A DNA stretch of 64,000 nucleotides from assembly GCF_002433005.1 (NCBI RefSeq), contig NZ_DJHF01000025.1, forward strand, positions 1-64,000, written 5' to 3'. Origin of the DNA: Acetomicrobium sp. UBA5826 (GTDB lineage Bacteria > Synergistota > Synergistia > Synergistales > Acetomicrobiaceae). Below, piece after piece: positions 16,908 through 24,273 of this stretch (position 1 is the first letter of the stretch; every line of letters starts with the position of its first letter). The notes beneath the pieces are model-generated. The model was not told where the DNA came from. It ran no database searches and worked only from the letters and a program-made list of their open reading frames with translations. The translations under genes and the position numbers were made by a program.

Positions 16908-19900
16908 ACCTTTGGGAAATAGCGGTAAAGAGACCTACTGCCACCTTAATGTTCTTCATCGCCGTGATCCTATTGGGAGTTGTCTCTTTTATCGGAATAA
17001 GGGTCGATCTTTTACCCCAATTCGAACAACCCGTAATTCTTGCCATTACCACTTGGGAGGGAGCTGCTGCCAGCGACGTCGAACAGGAAATCACGGAAGA
17101 AGTTGAGGACAGAATGGCCACTATTCAAGGCCTTGACGAGATTACCTCGACTTCAAGCGACGGAGCTTCTGCCGTTGTCCTCAGATTCGAGTGGGGAGAG
17201 GATTTGGATGCCAGGATGGGCGATGCCCGGGATCAGGTGAACATCATAAGAAGAAGGCTTCCCGATGATGCTGATGATCCAATACTTACAAAAACAACTT
17301 CCAGCGCACTTCCCGTTATGTTGGTCATATTTAAAGCCGGACCGACTTTCCCCGGGCTGTATCATTTCGTGGATAACGATGTCAGCAAGCTTATTCAACA
17401 GGTTCCGGGAGTAGGGGATGTTTCAATCTTCGGTGGGGATCAGCGCGAAATAAAGATCCTGTTGGATGCAGAGAAACTAAAGGCATATAATTTGTCTGCT
17501 CAACAGATTGCAAGCGTATTGCAACAAGAACATTTCAATCTACCTGCAGGCAGCTTTAAGGAAGGAATGCTGGAATATCAGGTAAGAGTGCCGGGTAGGT
17601 ATAAACTGGTAAACGAGATAGGTTACGCCATTGTCGGCACTACCGACGGTAAACCCGTGTATCTCAAAGATGTAGCGACCGTGGAGGACGGATACAAGGA
17701 CGCATCAACCTTTGGATGGGCTGACGCTGCCCGTTCCGTCGTTATGATGATCACGAAAAACACAGATGCCAATACCGTTCAAGTCAGTAATGGTGTAAAG
17801 GCCCGCCTGGAGGAGCTAAAGGGGTCTATATTCCCCTCCGACGTGGATTATGTCATCGGTTACGATCAATCGGAGTTTATATTGAACTCACTTAAACAAT
17901 TGGCCACTACTCTGCTATATGGCGTTGTACTGGTTTTTCTGGTCACTTATGTCTTTTTACGCAGATTGCCGGGAACGCTTGCGGTATGCGGAGCCATTCC
18001 CTTTTCGTTGATCGCTACGTTTATCGCTATGAGAATCTTGGGATACACCGTTAATTTAATGACATTGTCGGCCCTCACAGTTGCTTGTGGCATGGTCGTC
18101 GACAACGCAATTGTTACGACAGATCAGGTTGTTTATCACATTGAGATGGGGGAGAAACGCCAGATAGCTTCCATGTTAGGTGCAGGCGAAGTGGGAAGTG
18201 CCTTGATAGCGTCCACACTGACGACTCTGGCTGTGCTGTTGCCATTGGTGTTTATCACAGGCTTAGTCGGCATATTTTTTTCCTCCCTGTCGGTGGTTAT
18301 GAGTCTTGCTATAGTGTCATCCTTGGTTGTTTCGTTAAGCTTTATACCGATGGTTGGAAGTAAGACTTTTAAATCTCAAGAAGACAAGCTCTTCATTCAT
18401 AGACATTCCAAGCGTATCTTGACTTTGCTTGAGCGCTATTACGCTTTGTTAATTGATTGGGCTTTGCGTAACAGAAAAAAGATCATAGGATTGGCGTTGA
18501 TCTGTGCAGTTTTTACAGTTGTAGGTTTTACCCGTGTAGGGACAGAGTTGATACCTAGGTCAGATACGGGAAGCGTACGCGTTAATTTCAGGCTTCCTGA
18601 AGGTACGAGGGTGGAAGAGACGGAGAAAGTTGCAAAAGATGTCATGGCTTATGCTATGGATAATATCCCGGAGCTTGAAAACGTCTACATATACGGCGGC
18701 AGCGCCGGAGACGATATGAGTGCTTTAAGGGGAGAATCGTCAAATATCGGAACTATCGGCATCGAGCTCGTGTCTAAGGGGGAAAGAAAGCGCTCGGGCT
18801 TTCAAGTGGCAGCTCAAGTAAGGCAATATTTAAACGCAATGGCGGGTTTTGAAGCGGTAAGCGCAAACGTCAGTTCGCCTATCATGGCTGGCGGGAGCTC
18901 CAAACCGATAGTAATTGAGTTGTACGGAGACGATGTAAATGAATTGCTCAAAATTGGAGACGAAATAAGGAAAAGGGTCGAAGGGATTCCGGGAGCTGTC
19001 GACATAGAAATTACCCAAAAAGCAAGCAGGCCGGAAATTTGGGTCGACGTAGACAAAGAAAGAGCTTCACTGTTGGGTGTTCCGACAAGTAACGTTGCTC
19101 AAGCTCTAAGGGCCTATTACTATGGCGTTCAGTTGGATGAAGATTATTGGGAAGGAGAGGATAACTACGAGGTTTGGCTGCGTTTGCAACCTGATCAAAG
19201 GCATTCCTGGGATACCTTAAATAAGTTGCTTGTGCCATCGGTGACGGGGGATATGATCCGATTGACAAATTTGGCAACAATTAAAGAAGAATTAGGGCCT
19301 CCGGAACTTCACAGAAAGGACAGGCAACGTTACATCACTATAGAGCTTGATGCTGAAGGCCGTTCCGTTGGCAATGTTGCAACGGATATCGAAAAGGCAC
19401 TTAAAGAAATAGAGTTGCCCGCCGGAATGAGGACGGAAATAACCGGCGATGTTGAAGATATGAAAGAAACGTTTTTGCAAATGGGTCTTTTGATCTTGTT
19501 TGGGGTTGTCTTGGTTTACATGATAATGGCAGGGCAATACGAAGCATTTTTGGACCCCTTCATCATAATGTTTAGCGTTCCCTTTGCCTTAACGGGCGTG
19601 GTAGGAGCGTTGTTGTTAACCGGGTTATATCTTTCGTTGCAGGGCCTGCTGGGCATAGTCATGTTGGTAGGAACAGTGGTTAACAATGCAATAGTTTTGG
19701 TGGATTACGTGAATTTGCTTCGTGCCAGGGGGTATGTTATGCACGATGCTTTGGTAGAGGGCGGGTCAAGGAGGCTGCGGCCAATTTTAATGACCACCCT
19801 TACTACGGTATTGGGCATGTTGCCTATGGCTTTAAGTCAGGGAGAAGGTGCCGAGATATGGAGGCCCTTGGCGGTATCGGTCATTGGCGGTTTGTCCTTT

Positions 19901-20008
19901 TCGACGTTGGTTACCCTGGTGTTGATTCCGGTAGTGTACAGTTTGGTCGAGGAAAAGATACGCCGACGACCAAGGTTTGTTGAGGCAAAGGGAGGAACGT
20001 CACGATGA
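16904..20008 (+). CDS. RND multidrug efflux transporter (AcrB/HAE1-like)
   Basis: 1034 residues, full length for the AcrB family, a proton-driven trimeric pump. The first helix (WEIAVKRPTATLMFFIAVI) is followed by a large periplasmic loop, five further helices, a second loop and the C-terminal six helices. TM4 carries the family's proton-relay aspartate pattern, GMVVDNAIV. The end of the second half reads LRPILMTTLTTVLGMLPMA, a hallmark of the family. Spacing (ATGA overlaps on both sides) makes tolC-adaptor-pump one translation-coupled unit. Substrates cannot be told from sequence. Confidence 0.95.
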   Translation: MNLWEIAVKRPTATLMFFIAVILLGVVSFIGIRVDLLPQFEQPVILAITTWEGAAASDVEQEITEEVEDRMATIQGLDEITSTSSDGASAVVLRFEWGEDLDARMGDARDQVNIIRRRLPDDADDPILTKTTSSALPVMLVIFKAGPTFPGLYHFVDNDVSKLIQQVPGVGDVSIFGGDQREIKILLDAEKLKAYNLSAQQIASVLQQEHFNLPAGSFKEGMLEYQVRVPGRYKLVNEIGYAIVGTTDGKPVYLKDVATVEDGYKDASTFGWADAARSVVMMITKNTDANTVQVSNGVKARLEELKGSIFPSDVDYVIGYDQSEFILNSLKQLATTLLYGVVLVFLVTYVFLRRLPGTLAVCGAIPFSLIATFIAMRILGYTVNLMTLSALTVACGMVVDNAIVTTDQVVYHIEMGEKRQIASMLGAGEVGSALIASTLTTLAVLLPLVFITGLVGIFFSSLSVVMSLAIVSSLVVSLSFIPMVGSKTFKSQEDKLFIHRHSKRILTLLERYYALLIDWALRNRKKIIGLALICAVFTVVGFTRVGTELIPRSDTGSVRVNFRLPEGTRVEETEKVAKDVMAYAMDNIPELENVYIYGGSAGDDMSALRGESSNIGTIGIELVSKGERKRSGFQVAAQVRQYLNAMAGFEAVSANVSSPIMAGGSSKPIVIELYGDDVNELLKIGDEIRKRVEGIPGAVDIEITQKASRPEIWVDVDKERASLLGVPTSNVAQALRAYYYGVQLDEDYWEGEDNYEVWLRLQPDQRHSWDTLNKLLVPSVTGDMIRLTNLATIKEELGPPELHRKDRQRYITIELDAEGRSVGNVATDIEKALKEIELPAGMRTEITGDVEDMKETFLQMGLLILFGVVLVYMIMAGQYEAFLDPFIIMFSVPFALTGVVGALLLTGLYLSLQGLLGIVMLVGTVVNNAIVLVDYVNLLRARGYVMHDALVEGGSRRLRPILMTTLTTVLGMLPMALSQGEGAEIWRPLAVSVIGGLSFSTLVTLVLIPVVYSLVEEKIRRRPRFVEAKGGTSR

Positions 20009-20301
20009 AGTTCGTTTGGATATTTTGCAATCAAAGCATAGCTCCCGAAATAATCGAATTACTGGAGTCGATTGAAGTTGATGGCTATACAGTATGGAGA
20101 CATGTGTTAGGCCATCATCGGGGATGTCGTACACATTGGGCCGATGCAGTTTGGCCTGGGGAGAATTGGGCCATACTCGTAGTGGAAAATGCCGGAAAGG
20201 CTTGGTATTTAATCGAGGAGCTTAAGAAGATGAAACAACGTCGAGCGATTCATCATGCCGGTTTGCGTGCCTTTGTGCAAGATGGAGAGCTTATGGTATA
20301 A
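20005..20301 (+). CDS. small PII-like protein at the end of the RND operon
   Basis: 98 residues, cytosolic. The layout KFVWIFCNQSIAPEIIELLES, then VDGYTVWRHVLGHH, and a later WAILVVEN strand with LIEELKKMKQ suggests a ferredoxin-like PII/CutA-type fold. Several His, Cys and Trp residues (C8, H33, H37-H38, C41, H44) might bind metal. It overlaps the pump gene by ATGA, so it is made together with it. Small PII-like proteins are known beside some metal-efflux RND operons, so a regulatory or sensing role on the pump is inferred. Exact family not recognised. Confidence 0.6.
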   Translation: MKFVWIFCNQSIAPEIIELLESIEVDGYTVWRHVLGHHRGCRTHWADAVWPGENWAILVVENAGKAWYLIEELKKMKQRRAIHHAGLRAFVQDGELMV

Positions 20302-20302
20302 T
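20273..20302 (+). promoter_or_regulatory. promoter of tRNA-Thr
   Basis: TTGTGC (20273-20278) and a perfect TATAAT (20297-20302) with an 18-base spacer. The promoter lies inside the 3' end of the preceding small gene and 12 bases before the tRNA. Confidence 0.65.
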
Positions 20303-20313
20303 TTCCCCCGAGG

Positions 20314-20389
20314 GCCGGTGTAGCTCAATCGGCAGAGCAGCTGACTTGTAATCAGCAGGTTGGCGGTTCAAGTCCGCCCGCCGGCTCCA
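20314..20389 (+). tRNA. tRNA-Thr (anticodon TGT)
   Basis: A full cloverleaf: acceptor GCCGGTG (20314-20320) with CGCCGGC (20379-20385), anticodon stem GCTGA/TCAGC around the loop CTTGTAA (anticodon TGT at 20347-20349), T-arm GGCGG-TTCAAGT-CCGCC, and an encoded CCA end (20387-20389). Confidence 0.97.
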
Positions 20390-20400
20390 AAAAATTGGCA

Positions 20401-20440
20401 AAAAGAGCAATCAGTGAGTTGATTGCTCTTTTTATTTTTT
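20401..20440 (+). terminator. terminator after tRNA-Thr
   Basis: A 13-bp perfect stem (20401-20413 with 20420-20432) with the loop GTGAGT, followed by a T-rich run to 20440. Confidence 0.9.
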
Positions 20441-20453
20441 AATCCATACTCTG

Positions 20454-20482
20454 TTGTATTTTAGGTGATCGAGTAATAATAT
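20454..20482 (+). promoter_or_regulatory. candidate promoter of the class V aminotransferase
   Basis: TTGTAT (20454-20459) and TAATAT (20477-20482) with a 17-base spacer, about 70 bases before the start codon and just after the tRNA terminator. Confidence 0.5.
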
Positions 20483-20550
20483 AAAAACGTGCCTGTCAAA
20501 GTGAAGCTATTTTTCTATAAATTTATGCTTACTAATAGGGAGGGTTTAAT

Positions 20551-21711
20551 ATGCTAAAACCACAAAAATTGGTGATGATACCCGGACCCACTCCAGTTGT
20601 GCGCTCTATTCAGGATCAAATGGGACGCGAGACGGTAGCTTTTGGAGACCCCGATTTTATTGAAGATTTTAAAAACGTGGTAAAGGATTTGCGCGAACTC
20701 TGGCAGTGCAGCGGGCAGACCTTTGTTATTGCTGGGTCAGGTACGTTGGCCATGGAAATGGCTGTAGCAAACGTCTCTAAACCCGGAGACAAAGCGCTTG
20801 TGTGTTCAAACGGCTTTTTTGGCGATAGATTTGCCGAAATATGCAAAAAGCGCGGCCTTAATGTCGATGTGATTAAGGCACGATGGGGAAGCTCTGTAAC
20901 CTCTGAGGAAGTTAAAGAAAGACTGTCTAAAGAAAAATACGACGTAGTTACTGTCACCCATGTTGAGACATCGACAGGCGTTATGGCGCCGATAGGGGAG
21001 ATAGGTAAGGTTGTTCAAGATCATGGAGCCATATTTGTGGTTGATGGCGTAGCTGCATCGGGCGGAGCCGAGGAGTACGTCGATTCTATGGGCATTGATG
21101 TATTGATAAGCTGTTCTCAGAAGGCCTTTGGAGTTGCTCCCGGTTTAGCTCTGTTGTGGGCTTCAAAAAAGGCGCTGGATAAACGAAAAAGCCTGGGAAC
21201 AATAATTGATTCGTACATGGATTTTGAGAAATGGTTGCCGGTGATGGAAGACCCTTCCAAATATTGGGGTACCCCTCCCATTAATTTGATATGGGCCTTA
21301 AAACAATCTCTTGAAATAATAAAATCGGAGGGGATCAAGGAAAGATATGCTCGCCATGTTAGGCATGCTGTCCTTTTTGATGAGGCCATTTCTTCAATGG
21401 GATTTTCTATATTGGCCGACGAGGGCTATCGAGCTCCAACGTTGTCGGTTTACCTATATCCCGGCGAGTTTAATATAGATGACTCCAAATTCAGATCTCT
21501 TGTGGCAGAGGAAGGCGCTTATATTGCCGGTTGTCTTGGAAATTATGCAGGAAAGGGATTCAGGATGGGGCATATGGGCAACATCGATAAACACATATTG
21601 ATTTCAGCAGTGGCGTCAATAGAGAGAGCTGCTATGCGCATCGGAATTAAACTGGAGCCGGGCAAGGCCCTGGGGATACTGCAAAGAGGTTTTGTTGAAG
21701 AAAGTATGTAA
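20551..21711 (+). CDS. class V aminotransferase (serine-pyruvate/alanine-glyoxylate type)
   Basis: 386 residues, PLP-dependent. The N-terminal IPGPTPV motif, the GSGTLAME helix start, VTHVETSTGV, VVDGVAASGG and the PLP lysine in ISCSQKAFGVAPGLAL define the alanine-glyoxylate/serine-pyruvate aminotransferase branch. It would move an amino group from serine or alanine to glyoxylate or pyruvate. It stands alone between two tRNA genes with its own promoter candidate and the ribosome site GGGAGGG. Exact substrate pair is not decided by sequence. Confidence 0.88.
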   Translation: MLKPQKLVMIPGPTPVVRSIQDQMGRETVAFGDPDFIEDFKNVVKDLRELWQCSGQTFVIAGSGTLAMEMAVANVSKPGDKALVCSNGFFGDRFAEICKKRGLNVDVIKARWGSSVTSEEVKERLSKEKYDVVTVTHVETSTGVMAPIGEIGKVVQDHGAIFVVDGVAASGGAEEYVDSMGIDVLISCSQKAFGVAPGLALLWASKKALDKRKSLGTIIDSYMDFEKWLPVMEDPSKYWGTPPINLIWALKQSLEIIKSEGIKERYARHVRHAVLFDEAISSMGFSILADEGYRAPTLSVYLYPGEFNIDDSKFRSLVAEEGAYIAGCLGNYAGKGFRMGHMGNIDKHILISAVASIERAAMRIGIKLEPGKALGILQRGFVEESM

Positions 21712-21770
21712 AATAAAGCAGAATAGATCTAGACGCCTTAACAATATTATGGTATCTTAATCATCGCAAA

Positions 21771-21858
21771 GCCGGGGTGGCGGAATTGGTAGACGCAGTG
21801 GACTCAAAATCCACCGGTGCTCGGTACTGTGCGGGTTCGAGTCCCGCCCCCGGCACCA
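21771..21858 (+). tRNA. tRNA-Leu (anticodon CAA)
   Basis: 88 bases with the long variable arm of class II tRNAs. Acceptor GCCGGGG (21771-21777) pairs with CCCCGGC (21848-21854). The anticodon stem GTGGA/TCCAC holds the loop CTCAAAA (anticodon CAA, reading TTG). The T-arm is GCGGG-TTCGAGT-CCCGC and the CCA end is encoded at 21856-21858. Confidence 0.97.
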
Positions 21859-21975
21859 AAGATGAAAAAGCCAGTTGTAATCGGCATTAGTTCGTTGCAA
21901 TGGTTGGTTCTTGGAGGAAGTTTAAAAGGCGGTTAAAAGATGCGAATCCACCAGTAATGAAAAGCACTGTTTTTG

Positions 21976-22014
21976 CTCTCTCCCTTCACCATTGGCGATG
22001 GGAGAGAGTTTTTT
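21976..22014 (+). terminator. hairpin with T tail after tRNA-Leu
   Basis: CTCTCTCCC (21976-21984) pairs perfectly with GGGAGAGAG (22000-22008); six Ts follow at 22009-22014. The right arm could also act as a ribosome site for the ATG at 22015. Confidence 0.7.
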
Positions 22015-22216
22015 ATGTCCATTGTTCCGTTTCGCAGAAACGTATCTTTGGAAGATGCGATTGAAGAATTTATCTACTTCAAAATAGCCGAGGGAAGGGC
22101 AGATCAAAGATCAAAGATCAAAGATCAAAGATTACAGGCGCCACCTCCGTAAGCAAATGAAGAAACGGGTGGGGGCGCAAAAATACCCATCGAATGATTG
22201 GCATTCAAGCAAATAG
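22015..22216 (+). pseudogene. N-terminal remnant of a tyrosine recombinase (integrase)
   Basis: From ATG 22015 the frame reads MSIVPFRRNVSLEDAIEEF then IYFKIAEGRADQ, which resembles the SAM-like core-binding N terminus of phage-type integrases. Then comes the GATCAAA tandem repeat and a stop at 22150. If one 7-base repeat unit is removed, the frame continues as KIKDYRRHLRKQMKKRVGAQ, which matches the usual TxxDYxxHLRxF helix, until TAG at 22214-22216. So the gene looks frameshifted by repeat slippage and then truncated; the catalytic domain is absent. Its place next to a tRNA-Leu gene is a classic integration target. Identification rests on about 60 residues and is not certain. Confidence 0.55.
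22102..22129 (+). repeat. four tandem copies of GATCAAA
   Basis: Four perfect 7-base units in a row, followed by the variant GATTACA at 22130-22136. The unit length is not a multiple of three, so gain or loss of a copy shifts the frame of the integrase remnant. Confidence 0.95.
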
Positions 22217-22422
22217 GTAAGAATAGTGTTTTCTTTTGAGCGAGAGGGTATATTGTTGAAACCGTTGGCTTCACTCGCTTTTTTGTCGTGCAAAAGGCGA
22301 ACGAAGGTTTGTCGCATCGAAATTGAAACCGGTTTTTCTTATGTGGTGGATAGGTTGCTTTAAAAAAGATATACTACATGTAAGCTGCGGTTAATGTTGA
22401 AAGAGAAAGGAAGGTAATTAAT

Positions 22423-23379
22423 ATGGCTACCGTCCTGATTACAGGAGGCGCAGGTTTTATAGGATCTCATATAGTTGATGCCTTTATAGAAGAAGGCCAC
22501 AGGGTTGTCGTTATCGATAATTTGTCTCAGGGCAAATTAGAGAATCTCAATTCAAAGGCCGGGTTTTACAAGCTCGACATATGCGATTCTCGCGTGAGCG
22601 AAGTTTTCGACGAAGTTCACCCCGATTACGTTTGCCATCATGCGGCGCAAATTGACGTTAGAAAGTCAGTGACAAATCCCATGTACGATGCCGAAGTAAA
22701 TATCAAAGGTCTTTTGAATATCTTATCCTGCGCAACCAGGACAGGTGTAAAGGGGGTAATATTTGCTTCATCTGGAGGCGTTGTTTACGGAGAGCCGACG
22801 CACCTTCCCGTTTCTGAAACCCACCCAAAGGGGCCTCTTTCTCCATATGGGGTGAGTAAGCTTTCGTCGGAGTATTATTTATATTATTATAATAAAGTGT
22901 TCGGATTGCCCTATATAGCACTTCGATATGCTAATGTCTATGGGCCAAGGCAAGATCCAATGGGAGAAGCAGGTGTGGTGGCTATATTTTCTAATAAAAT
23001 GCTTAAAGGGGAAGTGCCAACAATATATGGAGATGGAACGCAGGTGAGAGATTATGTCTATGTTGGTGATGTTGCAATGGCGAATCTCTTGTCTTTACAG
23101 CGTTTGAAAGAAACGAGGGCTCCCTCATCGATAGATGACCACGCTTATAATATTGGAACATCCATAGGAACGTCGGTCAACGAACTGTACGACATCTTAA
23201 GCGATATAATTGGCTTTCAAAAAATGGCGAGGCACGATGCGCCGAGGAAGGGAGAATTGTATAAGACCTATTTAAGTATCGATAAAGCAAAGGAAGAATT
23301 AGGGTTTGTTCCCTCTGTTTCTTTGCGGGACGGCTTGGAGAGGACATTAGCTTATTTTGATAGATCAGATTTGCATTAG
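22423..23379 (+). CDS. NAD-dependent epimerase (UDP-glucose 4-epimerase-like)
   Basis: 318 residues of the extended short-chain dehydrogenase family. The NAD motif GGAGFIGS is at 8-15, the DNLSQGK loop follows, and the catalytic S-YxxxK is seen as FASSGGVVYGE and SPYGVSK. The pattern RYANVYGPRQDPMGEAGVV is that of bacterial GalE-type enzymes, which interconvert UDP-glucose and UDP-galactose, or the N-acetyl forms, for surface polysaccharide. No glycosyltransferases lie nearby. The ribosome site GGAAGG precedes the ATG. Confidence 0.88.
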   Translation: MATVLITGGAGFIGSHIVDAFIEEGHRVVVIDNLSQGKLENLNSKAGFYKLDICDSRVSEVFDEVHPDYVCHHAAQIDVRKSVTNPMYDAEVNIKGLLNILSCATRTGVKGVIFASSGGVVYGEPTHLPVSETHPKGPLSPYGVSKLSSEYYLYYYNKVFGLPYIALRYANVYGPRQDPMGEAGVVAIFSNKMLKGEVPTIYGDGTQVRDYVYVGDVAMANLLSLQRLKETRAPSSIDDHAYNIGTSIGTSVNELYDILSDIIGFQKMARHDAPRKGELYKTYLSIDKAKEELGFVPSVSLRDGLERTLAYFDRSDLH

Positions 23380-23398
23380 GATTCGGGAGTGAATCGAA

Positions 23399-23734
23399 AT
23401 GACGATACAGGGCATAAAAAAGGACTTGGTAAAAAAGGCCGCAAAGGCAATGGTACCGCGTTTGCGAGAGGAATTCTTAAGCAAGGGAGGCCGTCAGGAG
23501 GATTTCGATGAAGCCCTCGCGATGAATAGGGTATGCTCATTTTTCGAGTCCCAGCCTCCCGTATTTTGGGATCAAATTGCAATTAGCGAAGATGCCTCTT
23601 TGGATGAGATTGCACAAGACATAGCCGATAGTTTAGAAGAAGCAATATATTTGGAAAAGATGTCTGCCGAGGATATCCTTCAGATGATGAAAGAAGAGGA
23701 AGGTATTTCGCGACGGTTGAAGAATATCAGATGA
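23399..23734 (+). CDS. hypothetical protein, 111 residues
   Basis: Not recognised. It is 111 residues, charged, predicted mostly helical, without signal peptide or membrane segment; the N-terminal third is basic and the rest strongly acidic (SEDASLDEIAQDIADSLEEA). One motif-like stretch, ESQPPVFWDQIAI, may be a folded core. The ATG is 19 bases after the epimerase stop, so it is likely cotranscribed. Coding is supported by length, codon use like its neighbours and no competing frame. The convergent stress-protein gene follows. Confidence 0.65.
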   Translation: MTIQGIKKDLVKKAAKAMVPRLREEFLSKGGRQEDFDEALAMNRVCSFFESQPPVFWDQIAISEDASLDEIAQDIADSLEEAIYLEKMSAEDILQMMKEEEGISRRLKNIR

Positions 23735-23767
23735 TATCCCGGCTTCACGTACGATAATTGATTTGCC

Positions 23768-24229
23768 TTAAATTACTTCGAAACCAGGTCTGTAGATCAA
23801 GACCGAACAGGGTGCATGGCGTGCGATGGCTGTAGTTGTGCTCCCGACCAAGATGTGTTCCATAGTGCTGTGTCCTTTGTACCCCACGATTATAAGAGAA
23901 ACTCCCATTTCACGGGCTTTGCTTATGATAACTTCCCCGGGTGATCCCTCCTCAATTAATATGGTGTGCTCATGAGAAGGGATATCTTTAATTTGTGCCT
24001 CGGCTTTCTGGACCCAGTAGGAGATTTTTTTGTGGGCTATTTGTTTGACTTCATCTCCTATCTGTGGCGGTATCCACGGCTCATAACCGCGCCATATGGA
24101 AGACAGGCGAGGCAGGACATGAAGATAGATTATTTCGTCATTGAGCCTGTGCGCAATGTTATGAGAGTACGTTATCAAAGATTCCGACATTTTACTCAGG
24201 TCTACTCCGACTAATATTTTTTTCGTCAT
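23768..24229 (-). CDS. universal stress protein UspA family
   Basis: About 153 residues, one Usp domain. The ATP-binding signature GYKGHSTMEHILVGSTTTAIARHAPCSVLI (split by a short insertion-free loop) is close to the G-2x-G-9x-G(S/T) pattern of ATP-binding Usp proteins. The N terminus KKILVGVDLSKMSE is typical. Start ATG 24229 is preferred, preceded by AGGTGGTG; an in-frame codon at 24241 would overlap that site. Role in stress survival is by family only. Confidence 0.9.
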   Translation of the reverse strand: MTKKILVGVDLSKMSESLITYSHNIAHRLNDEIIYLHVLPRLSSIWRGYEPWIPPQIGDEVKQIAHKKISYWVQKAEAQIKDIPSHEHTILIEEGSPGEVIISKAREMGVSLIIVGYKGHSTMEHILVGSTTTAIARHAPCSVLIYRPGFEVI

Positions 24230-24273
24230 CAGTATCACCACCTGTTTTATAGATTAGAACTTTCCTGTCGTAG

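Larger units (their letters stand above)
21859..22422 (+). other. 564-base gap downstream of tRNA-Leu with integrase remnant
   Basis: No intact gene was found here. From left to right it holds a short unrecognised stretch, a hairpin followed by six Ts (21976-22014), a broken integrase start with a heptamer tandem repeat (22015-22216), then AT-rich sequence with a weak AGCGAG/CTCGCT hairpin before TTTTTT (22239-22284). A TATACT box near 22367 may serve the epimerase gene. No second copy of the tRNA 3' end, which would mark an attachment site, was seen. Confidence 0.6.

Noticed and set aside
22102..22129. GATCAAA repeats as a CRISPR array or iterons
   Set aside because: Seven-base units with no spacers and only four copies; they lie inside a broken coding frame.
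22132..22317. Short minus-strand open frame downstream of tRNA-Leu
   Set aside because: It overlaps the integrase remnant on the other strand, has no ribosome site and no family resemblance.
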